Shown one piece after another: positions 1 through 8,858 of a stretch of 23,093 nt of DNA. A program made the position numbers and the translations under genes. Below the pieces are notes generated by a model that had not been told where the DNA came from, did no database searches, and saw nothing but the letters and a program-made list of their open reading frames with translations. This DNA comes from Ignavibacteria bacterium (lineage in GTDB: Bacteria > Bacteroidota > Ignavibacteria > Tepidaquicellales > Tepidaquicellaceae). The DNA is taken from assembly GCA_016716125.1 (NCBI GenBank), contig JADJWZ010000032.1, positions 1 through 23,093 of the forward strand. Direction: 5' to 3'. Each line of letters opens with the position of its first letter. Within the stretch, counting starts at the first letter, position 1.

Positions 1-1326
1 TATCGCCACTGACATTTTTGTCGATGCAGGTCATGTATATACATGCGGATACTCTTATCAGGGTCCGGTATTCGGGGATGATATTTTCTTTATTACTCTT
101 GATAAAAACAACGGCTCTATTGGGACGGATGACATTCTTCTTCATAATATAGCGGGAAGTCATGAAAGGCCGACTGCGTTTACTGTTGTGAATACTTCAA
201 GAAATTATCTTTCAAAATCCAGAAGTTCTGTGACTTCAATATCGGATAATTTTTCACAGACGACAATTACGCCTTCAATGTTCCTGACAATATTTTATGA
301 TAAGGATCTTAATAATAAGGTTAATGAGAAATGGAGAAGGACCTATTATAACAGAGGCATGAATGACAGGAACGTCCCGACAGCGATTACTTCAGACAGT
401 CTTCAGAATATTTATGTAACGGGGTATACAAAAAGCGAAACACCCGGAAATGATCTGGACTTTGTTACAACGAAGTATAAATTTCAGGACGGAAGCAACG
501 GCTGGAGCGGCAGCGGAATAAAGTTTTACAATAATGATTCCGTTCCTTCTTCACAATATAACGACCGCGCTTCGACGATAAAACTTTCAAAGAACGGTTA
601 CATACATGTAGCGGGAATGAGCGATGCATCGCCGGCTATTCCATAGTATGTTATAAGCAGGAAACAACAATCGGTATCCCGGTTCAGCAATGGGCAAGGT
701 CTTTCATTCCGGATTTTCAGGAACATGGCAATACTCCGGAAACAAATATGCAGCGATGGGCAAACATAGAAGTTGACAGTTACGGCAATCCGATACTGAT
801 TGCAATGCAGTGGAATGAAAACGGCGCAGAGTGGAAAGCGAGAAAGTATGACACGGACGGAAATATAATTTATACTATCGGTGAGGATGATAATAATATT
901 AATTCAGATCTTTCTCTGCTTTCGTTTGAGTCCCGGAAAAGCACCGGAGACTCAAACGGGGGGCAAAAAATTAAATCAGATGATAATTCAAATTCGAAAT
1001 TGCAAATGAAAATTACGGATAAGAGTATTTTGGGGAATGAAGTAACTGATACAAAACTTTTTCAGAACAAACCGAATCCTTTCAATCCTTCAACAGAAAT
1101 TTCATATAACGTTTCGAAGGAAGCTTTTATTACTATAAAGATCTATAACCTGCTCGGACAGGAAGCGGCATCTCTTGTGAACGAGTTTAAGCCGGCAGGG
1201 ATGTATAAAGTTACATTTGACGGATATGCACTATCGAGCGGGATGTATTTTTATAAATTGTTTGTGAACGGCGCGGCAGTGAATACAAATGGCACGAAAC
1301 GTGCTGATGATGAAGTAAGGATGTGA
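1..1326 (+). CDS. SBBP beta-propeller repeat protein with T9SS sorting domain, 5'-truncated, one frameshift
   Basis: This is the 3' part of a secreted protein gene. The frame starting at base 2 is open from the left edge, so the start lies outside the window. Visible repeats such as 'AITSDSLQNIYVTGYT' and 'IKLSKNGYIHVAG' match the SBBP beta-propeller repeat pattern (D-x-x-G-N-x-Y-V-T-G). The last 85 or so residues, from 'QNKPNPFNPSTEISYNV' through 'LSSGMYFYKLF', form a type A T9SS sorting domain, so the product is probably exported across the outer membrane and released or anchored at the surface. The reading frame breaks near 625-637: frame 2 stops at 644-646, while frame 1 continues as 'GYSIVCYKQETTIG' straight into the T9SS half. 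One missing base (for example a C in 'cgccgg') restores a single reading frame. I cannot assign an enzymatic role; adhesion or a structural role is possible. Confidence 0.8.
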
Positions 1327-1339
1327 AAATATGTTATAA

Positions 1340-1373
1340 AAAAATCCGGACGGCGAATGCTGTTCGGATTTTT
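1340..1373 (+). terminator. Rho-independent terminator after the SBBP/T9SS gene
   Basis: An inverted repeat with arms AAAAATCCGGAC (1340-1351) and GTTCGGATTTTT (1362-1373) forms a 12-bp stem containing one G-U pair around a 10-nt loop. The A-rich side and the T-run side (ending at 1373) make it usable in either direction. It begins 13 bp after the stop codon, as expected for the end of the transcript. Confidence 0.8.
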
Positions 1374-1429
1374 CTTATCCCTAAACTAAGTAGCAGCAGG
1401 TTTTAGCCAGTGTGACAACCACCCCCTAA

Positions 1430-1527
1430 CCCCCTCCTTTGCAAGGAGGGGGAATCTTTTCTTTGCAAGGAGGGGGAATCCTTACTTTGTAAGGAGGGGG
1501 AATTTTTAATTTGCAAGGTGGGGAATC
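1430..1527. repeat. 24-bp-period GC-rich tandem repeat headed by a perfect hairpin
   Basis: The unit TTTGCAAGGAGGGGGAATC starts at 1438 and recurs at 1462, 1486 (one change, TTTGTAAGG) and 1510 (decayed, AAGGTGGGG), each exactly 24 bp apart. The first unit is preceded by CCCCCTCCTT (1430-1439), which pairs perfectly with AAGGAGGGGG (1443-1452) across a 3-nt loop. Only the first unit has its inverted partner. Spacing between conserved cores is about 5-6 nt of AT-rich sequence. It lies in the gap between a terminator and the cco promoter region, and has no coding potential I can see. Confidence 0.85.
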
Positions 1528-1577
1528 TCTTTATTCTTTTAAAATTAGTCCTTAGAAATTTTATTTAAATGCAGTTT

Positions 1578-1593
1578 TATGATATAAATCATA
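1578..1593. promoter_or_regulatory. Putative FNR/CRP-type operator upstream of the cco cluster
   Basis: TATGATATAAATCATA is a palindrome with 6-bp arms (TATGAT / ATCATA) around a 4-nt spacer. The inner 5-4-5 structure, ATGAT-N4-ATCAT, differs from the E. coli FNR consensus TTGAT-N4-ATCAA only at the outermost base of each half. Its centre (1585.5) is 30 bp upstream of a TATATC hexamer at 1613-1618, the spacing expected when an activator sits at -41.5 (class II). The first cco gene starts at 1634 and an FNR-like regulator is encoded at the end of the cluster. Function is inferred from pattern and position only. Confidence 0.45.
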
Positions 1594-1612
1594 GAATGAA
1601 TTTAATATTCGC

Positions 1613-1618
1613 TATATC
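1613..1618 (+). promoter_or_regulatory. Candidate -10 element for the cco cluster
   Basis: TATATC resembles a -10 hexamer and sits 15 bp before the ccoI start codon. It does not exactly match the Bacteroidota -7 pattern TAnnTTTG, and I see no convincing -33/-35 box, which fits activator-dependent promoters. If used, the leader would be under 10 nt. Weak evidence taken alone. Confidence 0.25.
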
Positions 1619-1633
1619 TTGACACAGGTTAAA

Positions 1634-4098
1634 ATGCCAAAAGTCAAAGATAAAAATATTGCAGAAAAATGTTATCACTGCGGTGAGGACTGTAAAAATT
1701 CGGGTATAACATCGGAGGAAAAGAATTTCTGCTGTGAGGGATGTAAAGCTGTATATGAAATTCTTAGGGAAATGATCTTGGCTCCTATTATACTAATAAT
1801 ACTAAAGATAAAAATTCCGGGACGAAGCTTTCCGATATTAAGTTTGAAAATAAATTCGAATATCTGAAAGACACTGACGTTCAGAATAAACTACTCGATT
1901 TCAGGGATAAGAAAATATCAAAAGTCACTTTCATAATTCCGTCCATTCACTGCAGTTCGTGCATCTGGCTTCTTGAAAAACTTTATAAACTCAACCCCGG
2001 CGTTAAATCTTCCATAGTGGATTTTCCTAAAAAGTCAGTTACAATTGTTTTCGATCATTCGGCTGTTTCTCTGAAAGATGTAGTTGTATTGATATCTTCG
2101 ATCGGGTATGAGCCTCTTATCTCTCTTGAAAAAAATGATGAACAGATAAAGAAGGATGAATTTAAAAATAAAGACCTTACTCTGAAGATCGGCATTGCAG
2201 GTTTTTGTCTTGGTAATATTATGCTGCTGAGCTTTCCGGAATATTTATCAAAAGGCGCTGAGATCGATCCGCAGCTAAAAACTATTTTTAACTATCTTAA
2301 TATACTACTTTCACTGCCTGTATTCTTTTACTCAGCTTCGGATTATTTTATTTCTGCATGGAAAGCGGTTAAGAAAAATTATATCAGCATAGATTTCCCG
2401 ATATCACTCGGACTGATAGCTTTGTTCGTAAGAAGTCTGTATGAAATAATTCTTTTTAATAATGCGGGATATATCGACTCGCTTGCAGGACTGATCTTTT
2501 TATTATTACTTGGAAAGCTATTCCAGAGCAAGACTTATCAGACGCTGAATTTTGAAAGGGATTACAAGTCTTACTTTCCCGTTTCAGTTACTGTTTTAAA
2601 AAACGGAATCGAGAAAAGTATTCCCGTAGCAAAGCTGGAGACAGGTGAAAGGATCCTGATCAGAAACGGAGAAATAATTCCCGCTGACTCTATTCTTTTC
2701 AGCGGCACGGCGAATATTGATTACAGTTTCGTGACCGGCGAATCAATGCCGGAGCAGAAAGTTCTCGGTGAAATCATATACGCCGGAGGAAGACATTTCG
2801 GCAGCGCGATTGAGCTTGAAGTTATAAAGACAGTATCGCAGAGCTATCTCACACAGCTCTGGAATAATGATGCGTTTAAGAAAACTCAGATATCAAATAT
2901 TCAGAATCTCACTGACAAGGTAAGTAAATATTTCACCGTCATTATTCTTGCAATAGCTTTCGGCTCAGGTTTATTCTGGCTCCGGGAAGATGTTAATAAA
3001 GCTATCGATGCATTTACAACTGTCCTTATTATTGCATGCCCGTGCGCATTTGCTCTGACCACACCTTTTGCGTTCGGATATACTCTCAGAATATTCGGCA
3101 GGAATAAATTTTATCTGAAAAAGGGAAGCGTTATCGAAGACCTGTCGAATATTAATACAGTAGTATTTGATAAGACAGGCACTATCACTGACTCGGGAAA
3201 TATTTCAGTTAAGTTCTTCGGCAGTAAGCTTTCGCATACGGAGCTTTGTCTTGTAAAAACTCTTGTGAGAAATTCCTCTCACCCTCTCAGCAGAAAAATT
3301 TTCGAATCAATTTCAGGGGAAGACTGCAGTGACGATCTCGAAGTAACAAATTTCGATGAATCAATAAGCGACGGCATATCTGGAATTGTCAGCGGTATTC
3401 CTGTCAAAGTCGGTAATATAAAATATCTTCTGAAAGACCTCGACTGTTCTTATTATGAAAGAGGTCATGAGTTTATAAAAAATCCGTTTTCAACTAATGT
3501 ATTTATTTCGATCAATAATTTTATAAAAGGTTATTACTCTTTCAGAAATATTTACCGCGCCGGTATTGATAAGGCGGTTGAAGATCTTTCAGAAGACTAT
3601 GACCTTGCAGTGATAACAGGTGACAATAATTCAGAAAGGAATAATCTGCTGAAGATCTTCGGAAGCGGCGCGAAACTTTTGTTCAATCAGAAGCCGCAGG
3701 ACAAGCTGAATTTTGTAAAAGAGATTCAGTCGGATTCGGCAAAGGTCCTGATGATAGGTGACGGTCTGAATGACGCAGGAGCTTTGAAGCAAAGTGAGGT
3801 CGGAATTTCCGTCTCGGAAAATATTACTAACTTCCTTCCGTCATGTGATGCTATCATTGACGCAGGAGAGATCTCGAAAATAGGGAAGTTCATCAGATTC
3901 TCAAAAACTACAATGAACATAATCCGCGCAAGTTTTGTGATCTCTTTTATATACAACATTATCGGATTATATCTTGCAGCACAGGGAACGTTCTCCCCGC
4001 TTGTCGCCGCTGTACTGATGCCGTTTAATTCTATCTCCATAATTATAATAATATTTCTGATGACGAATTTCTTCGCGAAAAGGAGAGGTCTGATATGA
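1634..4098 (+). CDS. ccoI: CcoI/FixI-type copper P-type ATPase (one frameshift near codon 46)
   Basis: CcoI is a P1B-type ATPase in the inner membrane that moves copper for CuB insertion in cbb3 oxidase. The N-terminus has the cysteine-rich metal-binding motif 'CYHCGEDC...FCCEGC' (residues 14-43), then an HMA domain with 'HCSSC' (C107/C110). Later come the TGE loop, the CPC membrane motif (C469-P-C), the phosphorylation motif DKTGT (D513), an HP motif ('SSHPLSR') and GDGLND (about 709-714). Numbering assumes repair of one missing base. The frame shifts at 1769-1772: 'AVYEILRE' reads into frame 1 as 'NDLGSYYTNN', and one extra A in the run restores 'YEILRENDLGSYY', a well-known CcoI segment. 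Repaired length is 821 aa, normal for the family. ATG 1634 is preferred over TTG 1619. The 3' end overlaps ccoS by ATGA. Confidence 0.9.
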
Positions 4099-4292
4099 GC
4101 GCAATAATTATTCTGATCAGTGTAAGTCTTACGGTTGCGGTAATTTTTCTGATCGCATTTATATGGTCGGTCAGGTCAGGTCAGTATGAGGATAAATATA
4201 CGCCTTCGGTCAGAATGCTGTTTGATGATAATGAAATTCCGGAAGACTTGAAAAACGATAAAAGTGTCAGTAAAAAAATTAAAAAATTATAG
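4095..4292 (+). CDS. ccoS: CcoS-like cbb3 oxidase maturation protein
   Basis: This 65-residue protein has one N-terminal membrane segment (about residues 3-25), followed by the conserved CcoS stretch 'FIWSVRSGQYED' and a charged cytoplasmic tail. CcoS is needed for cofactor insertion (haem b and CuB) into the catalytic subunit of cbb3 oxidases. Its start codon overlaps the ccoI stop as ATGA, which implies translational coupling, and ccoI-ccoS adjacency is the usual arrangement. The C-terminal lysine-rich tail is not conserved. Confidence comes from both the sequence and the position. Confidence 0.92.
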   Translation: MSAIIILISVSLTVAVIFLIAFIWSVRSGQYEDKYTPSVRMLFDDNEIPEDLKNDKSVSKKIKKL

Positions 4293-4300
4293 TTAAGGTT

Positions 4301-5518
4301 ATGAAAAAATTTGACCCGAGCGCCGCGATAAATGAATATCTAGTATTTGGTGAATTTGGTGATGTCAATCCTTCGATCACAGATTCATCTACATATACAT
4401 TTCAGAATCCGGGAAAGATGGATGAACTTTTTGATCATGAAATCGAAGGATGCTTTCTTTATTCGCGGCACTGGAATCCTATAAATAAGTATTTGTCAAA
4501 TGCATTGTCAAAGATGGAAGACACTGAATCCGCGCAGGTTACATCTTCCGGAATGGCGGCGATAAGTTCGGCAATTCTCGGGATATGTTCAACGGGAGAT
4601 GAGATCATTTCAGGAAGAACAATTTACGGCGGCACATACGCTCTTTTTAAAAATTTTCTTCCCAGGCTCGGGATCACTGTAAAATTTATTGACATACATG
4701 ATCACAGTCTTATTGAAAAATCGATAACGGATAAAACGAAAATAATATACGCCGAGTCAATAAGTAATCCTTTGCTTGAAGTCACTGACATTCCCGCGAT
4801 AAGTAAAATTTCAAAAAAGCACGGCTTGAAATTTATTATTGATAATACATTCAGTCCGATGATAATAACTCCTGTCCGTCTCGGCGCTGATATTACAGTT
4901 CACAGTATGACTAAATTCATAAACGGCACGAGTGATTGTGTAGCAGGATGTATTTGTTCATCACATGATTTTATTGCAAGTCTTGCAGACATAAACTCCG
5001 GCTCAACTATGCTTCTCGGTCCCGTTCTCGACAGTTTCAGAGCAGCGAGCATTTTAAAAAATCTGCACAGTCTTCATATCAGGATTAAGAAGCACAGTGA
5101 GAATGCTCTATTTCTTGCGGAAGAATTTGAAAAGCTCGGGCTGAAAGTTTATTATCCCGGATTAAGTTCAAACAGACACTATGAATTATACAACTCGATA
5201 AGAAATGAAGGATTCGGATACGGCGGTATGCTTGCAATTGACGCCGGGAGTTATGAGAAAGCATGCGGCCTGATGACGAGGATGCAGGAAGAAAAAGTCG
5301 GCTACCTTGCGGTAAGTCTTGGTTACTTTAAGACATTGTTCAGTTCGCCCGGTCACAGTACATCTTCGGAAATTCCTGAAGAAGAGCAGAAGAAGATCGG
5401 ACTGAGTAAAGGACTTGTCAGATTTTCAATCGGTCTTGATAATGATATTGTCCCGGCATTTGATAAGATCAAAAAATGCATGAAAGAATTTAATATAAAT
5501 TTAAAAACGGAGATTTAA
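4301..5518 (+). CDS. Cys/Met-metabolism PLP-dependent enzyme (trans-sulfuration family)
   Basis: This 405-residue protein belongs to the fold-type I family of cystathionine gamma-synthase, cystathionine beta/gamma-lyase and methionine gamma-lyase. Supporting motifs are 'YSRHWNPINKYL' near residue 54 (PLP phosphate and N-terminal substrate region), 'SSGMAAISSAIL' (phosphate cup), 'IIYAESISNPLLEV', 'IIDNTFSPMI' (Asp to the PLP ring nitrogen) and 'SMTKFINGTSD', where K205 should form the Schiff base. The exact substrate cannot be read; lyase or synthase activity on a sulfur amino acid is likely. It begins 8 bp after ccoS and ends 4 bp before ccoN, so it is embedded in the oxidase cluster. That is not the usual gene order, and no role in oxidase assembly is known to me. 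Confidence 0.85.
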   Translation: MKKFDPSAAINEYLVFGEFGDVNPSITDSSTYTFQNPGKMDELFDHEIEGCFLYSRHWNPINKYLSNALSKMEDTESAQVTSSGMAAISSAILGICSTGDEIISGRTIYGGTYALFKNFLPRLGITVKFIDIHDHSLIEKSITDKTKIIYAESISNPLLEVTDIPAISKISKKHGLKFIIDNTFSPMIITPVRLGADITVHSMTKFINGTSDCVAGCICSSHDFIASLADINSGSTMLLGPVLDSFRAASILKNLHSLHIRIKKHSENALFLAEEFEKLGLKVYYPGLSSNRHYELYNSIRNEGFGYGGMLAIDAGSYEKACGLMTRMQEEKVGYLAVSLGYFKTLFSSPGHSTSSEIPEEEQKKIGLSKGLVRFSIGLDNDIVPAFDKIKKCMKEFNINLKTEI

Positions 5519-5522
5519 AAAA

Positions 5523-7646
5523 ATGGAGATGGAAAAATTCAGGTACGATAATAAGATCGTACGTGATTTTGCAATAGCCACAATTGTCTGGGGAGTCGTA
5601 GGAATGCTGGTCGGACTGATCGCTTCACTGCAGCTCATTAATCCGGTAATGAATCTGGGAACCCAGTACACGACATTCGGAAGGATCAGACCTTTACATA
5701 CGAATGCCGTGATATTCGCTTTCGTCGGCAACGCAATATTTATGGGAATTTATTATTCCCTGCAGAGACTCTGCAAAGCGAGAATGTTCAGCGATATGCT
5801 GAGTAAGATACACTTCTGGGGATGGCAGACCATTATAGTCTCGGCTGCAGTCACGCTTCCGCTGGGCATTACTACAAGTAAGGAATACGCAGAGCTCGAA
5901 TGGCCGATAGATATACTGATCGCTCTTATCTGGGTTGTCTTTGCCATAAATTTTTTCGGCACAATTGTTAAAAGAAGAGAGAAGCACATTTATGTTGCCA
6001 TATGGTTTTACATTGCAACAGTAGTCACAGTAGCTGTCCTTCACATTGTTAATTCAATAGAACTTCCGGTTACATTTTTAAAAAGTTATCCGGTTTACGC
6101 AGGAGTTCAGGACGCGCTGGTACAGTGGTGGTACGGACATAATGCAGTTGCTTTCTTTCTTACCACGCCTTTTCTGGGACTGATGTATTACTTTTTACCG
6201 AAGGCGGCAAACAGACCGATCTATTCATACAGACTTTCTATACTCCATTTCTGGTCACTGATATTTATATACATCTGGGCGGGACCGCATCATCTTTTAT
6301 ATACATCGCTTCCTGACTGGGCGCAGTCGCTCGGAACGGTTTTCTCTATAATGCTTATAGCTCCGTCATGGGGAGGAATGGTAAACGGACTTTTAACTCT
6401 GAGAGGCGCATGGGATAAAGTAAGAGACAGCGCAGTACTGAAATTCATGGTAGTTGCAGTTACCGCTTACGGTATGGCGACTCTGGAAGGACCATTGCTT
6501 TCCTTAAAAAATGTGAATGCGATCGCACACTTCACGGACTGGATCGTAGCGCATGTTCACATCGGAGCTCTCGGCTGGAACGGATTTCTAACATTCGGAA
6601 TATTATACTGGCTGATCCCCAGAATATATAAGACTGAACTCTTCTCACAGAAGCTGGCGAATTTCCATTTCTGGATAGGTACGCTTGGTATAGTTTTTTA
6701 CGCAGCGCCGCTTTACTGGGCAGGCATAACGCAGTCGCTTATGTGGAAACAATTTACACCGGAAGGTCTTCTGCTGTATCCGAATTTTCTGGAGACTGTG
6801 ATCAAGATCATTCCAATGTATATTATGAGATCCATCGGCGGCTCGCTGTATTTATTTGGCGTACTCGTAATGGTTTACAATCTTTTTAAAACAGTAAAGT
6901 CCGGTACACTCATTGCCAATGAAGATGCTGAAGCTCCGGCTTTAATAAAAGATTCACACGAAACATCAAAATACAAACACAGATGGATTGAGACCAGACC
7001 GGGAAAATTCGCTCTCATCTCGACAGTCGTTGTTTTAATCGGCGGCGCTGTAGAGATGATTCCGACCTTTCTCATTAAATCAAATATACCGACTATTACA
7101 AGTGTCAAACCCTATACGCCGCTCGAACTGCAGGGCAGAGATATTTATATCAGGGAAGGATGTAACAATTGTCACTCGCAGATGATAAGACCTTTCAGAT
7201 CAGAGACGGAAAGATACGGTGAATATTCAAAGGCAGGGGAGTTTGTTTATGATCATCCGTTTCTCTGGGGATCAAAGAGAACAGGTCCTGACCTTATGAG
7301 AATCGGCGGGAAGTATCCCAATCTCTGGCACTATTATCACATGAATGATCCGAATTCCATTTCACCCGGATCTATAATGCCGCCGTATCCGTGGCTGCTC
7401 GAGCAGGAGCTGGATATCTCAACGACAGAAGCAAAGATAAATACAATGAGAAAACTCGGTGTGCCGTATAATCCGGATTATGAAAAAATTTCCAATACGG
7501 AACTGATAGATCAGGCGACGAAAATTGCTGAAGATCTTAATAAAAACGGAATCGGAGTTGAGAATACAAAAGAGATCATTGCGCTGATAGCTTATCTGCA
7601 GAGAATGGGAACAGATATTAAGGTCGATGCAACGACCGGAAAATAA
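5523..7646 (+). CDS. ccoNO: Cytochrome cbb3 oxidase fused subunit I-II (CcoN-CcoO)
   Basis: This 707-residue protein joins the catalytic haem-copper subunit CcoN (about residues 1-480) to the membrane-anchored c-type cytochrome CcoO (about 500-707). The CcoN part shows the haem and CuB histidine motifs 'RPLHTNAVIFAF', 'WYGHNAVAFFLTTP', 'WAGPHHLLYT' and 'AHVHIGALGWNGF', plus 'SYRLSILHFW', where cbb3 enzymes place the active-site Tyr/His. The CcoO part has one haem c site, C547-NN-C550-H551, with a likely Met ligand at M619 in 'GSIMPPYPWL'. It reduces oxygen to water with proton pumping at high oxygen affinity. Fusion of N and O is known in Bacteroidota/Chlorobiota relatives. GGAGA at 5509-5513, 9 nt upstream, supports ATG 5523; ATG 5529 is the alternative. 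Confidence 0.96.
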   Translation: MEMEKFRYDNKIVRDFAIATIVWGVVGMLVGLIASLQLINPVMNLGTQYTTFGRIRPLHTNAVIFAFVGNAIFMGIYYSLQRLCKARMFSDMLSKIHFWGWQTIIVSAAVTLPLGITTSKEYAELEWPIDILIALIWVVFAINFFGTIVKRREKHIYVAIWFYIATVVTVAVLHIVNSIELPVTFLKSYPVYAGVQDALVQWWYGHNAVAFFLTTPFLGLMYYFLPKAANRPIYSYRLSILHFWSLIFIYIWAGPHHLLYTSLPDWAQSLGTVFSIMLIAPSWGGMVNGLLTLRGAWDKVRDSAVLKFMVVAVTAYGMATLEGPLLSLKNVNAIAHFTDWIVAHVHIGALGWNGFLTFGILYWLIPRIYKTELFSQKLANFHFWIGTLGIVFYAAPLYWAGITQSLMWKQFTPEGLLLYPNFLETVIKIIPMYIMRSIGGSLYLFGVLVMVYNLFKTVKSGTLIANEDAEAPALIKDSHETSKYKHRWIETRPGKFALISTVVVLIGGAVEMIPTFLIKSNIPTITSVKPYTPLELQGRDIYIREGCNNCHSQMIRPFRSETERYGEYSKAGEFVYDHPFLWGSKRTGPDLMRIGGKYPNLWHYYHMNDPNSISPGSIMPPYPWLLEQELDISTTEAKINTMRKLGVPYNPDYEKISNTELIDQATKIAEDLNKNGIGVENTKEIIALIAYLQRMGTDIKVDATTGK

Positions 7647-7682
7647 ATTTTTGAATTTTAAAATTAAATTTTTTATATAAAA

Positions 7683-7859
7683 ATGTTTAAACATTATTTT
7701 GAATTGATAGAAGGTATTGAGATCTATCCTATATTTTCTCTAATGGTCTTCATAATATTTTTTACATTGATCTTCGGATTCATTCTTAAAACAGATAAAA
7801 AATATATTAAGGAAATGAGTAATCTGCCGCTGGAAGGAGATGATGAAAATGAAAAGTAA
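7683..7859 (+). CDS. ccoQ: CcoQ-like small cbb3 oxidase subunit
   Basis: A 58-residue reading frame starts at ATG 7683 and ends at TAA 7857-7859. It has a short amphipathic N-terminus ('MFKHYFELIEGIEIYP'), one strong membrane helix (about residues 15-35), and a charged tail ('KTDKKYIKEMSNLPLEGDDENEK'). Size, single membrane span and position between CcoNO and CcoP fit CcoQ, which stabilises the oxidase complex. It starts 36 bp after ccoNO and overlaps the start of ccoP by 11-20 bp, so the two are probably translationally coupled. The AAGGAG that serves ccoP lies inside it. Sequence conservation in this family is low, so the name rests partly on context. Confidence 0.8.
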   Translation: MFKHYFELIEGIEIYPIFSLMVFIIFFTLIFGFILKTDKKYIKEMSNLPLEGDDENEK

Positions 7860-8838
7860 TTTCATTATAAGACGAATGATGAAATTTTTCCGGTGTACTC
7901 TTAAATTAACAGCAGCAGGTTTCTTTGCGGTTGTGATTTTTGCAGGACAGGCGATGTCCCAGACTGCGCCTGCTGCCGGAGGTGAATCTGATATGCAGCT
8001 GATAATATTAATCGCTGTAATGATTGCATTATTACATGCTGTTTTCATACCGCTGCTGTTTCCTGAAAAAACTCCGGAGGAACTGGCATTAGCTGAAAAT
8101 GTGAAAAAAGAGAAATCAATTCTTGCAGTAATTACAGATAAAATTTCAGGACTGAAGCCGTTAGATGAAGAAAAAGAACTGCTTATGAGCGATGACTATG
8201 ACGGTATCAGAGAATTAGATAACAACGTTCCGCCTTGGTTCAACATTTTGTTTTACAGCACTATCGTAATTGCGATAATTTATATGCTGAATTATCATGT
8301 CTTTAAAACAGGTAAACTTCCGTTTGAAGAATATTCCGATGAGATATATGCAGCCGAATTAAAAAGAGACGAACTGATAAGAACCGGCGCATTTATCAAT
8401 GAAGAATCTGTTGAATTAGTTTCAGATCCGGAATCTCTCGACATGGGAAAGAAAATATTTATGGCAAATTGTCTTCCGTGTCACGGCAGTAATGCAGAAG
8501 GAACTGTCGGACCGAATCTGACAGATCAATACTGGATTCACGGGGGCGGAATAAAAAATATTTTTAAGACAGTTAAATACGGAGTGCCGGTAAAAGGAAT
8601 GATCTCCTGGCAAAACGTATTGAATCCAAAAGGCATTCAGCAGGTGTCAAGTTACGTGATCACACTTACCGGGACTAATCCTCCGAACGCCAAAGCTCCT
8701 GAAGGAAATATATATACAGAGTCAACTGATACTACAGCTCTTAGAAATGATTCGCTTAAAAAAACGGATTCAGTTAAAGTATCTATTACGGATACTTTAA
8801 AAAATTCAGCTTTAAATAAAGATACTTTAAAAAAATAA
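7849..8838 (+). CDS. ccoP: Cytochrome cbb3 oxidase subunit III, single-haem type (CcoP)
   Basis: CcoP passes electrons from soluble cytochrome c towards CcoO/CcoN. From ATG 7849 it is 329 aa. It has an N-terminal hydrophobic stretch that resembles a signal peptide ('AAGFFAVVIFAGQAMSQ'), a second membrane segment, the CcoP motif 'YDGIRELDNNVPPWF', a third membrane segment, and one cytochrome c domain with C208-LP-C211-H212 and a likely Met ligand in 'VKGMISWQ'. Proteobacterial CcoP carries two haem sites; only one CXXCH is present here, as in other Bacteroidota-like CcoP. The last 35-40 residues repeat a short 'xDTLKK / NDSLKK' pattern of unknown role. AAGGAG at 7834-7839 favours ATG 7849; ATG 7840 and 7843 are too close to it. 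Confidence 0.93.
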   Translation: MKSNFIIRRMMKFFRCTLKLTAAGFFAVVIFAGQAMSQTAPAAGGESDMQLIILIAVMIALLHAVFIPLLFPEKTPEELALAENVKKEKSILAVITDKISGLKPLDEEKELLMSDDYDGIRELDNNVPPWFNILFYSTIVIAIIYMLNYHVFKTGKLPFEEYSDEIYAAELKRDELIRTGAFINEESVELVSDPESLDMGKKIFMANCLPCHGSNAEGTVGPNLTDQYWIHGGGIKNIFKTVKYGVPVKGMISWQNVLNPKGIQQVSSYVITLTGTNPPNAKAPEGNIYTESTDTTALRNDSLKKTDSVKVSITDTLKNSALNKDTLKK

Positions 8839-8858
8839 ATTTACATAAATAACTATTA

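Noticed and set aside
1430..1527. CRISPR-like array
   Set aside because: The gaps between repeats are only about 5 nt, far too short for spacers, and no cas gene is present.
1619..1633. TTG 1619 as the ccoI start
   Set aside because: An in-frame ATG at 1634 lies closer to the conserved cysteine motif, and 1619-1621 overlaps the candidate -10 region.
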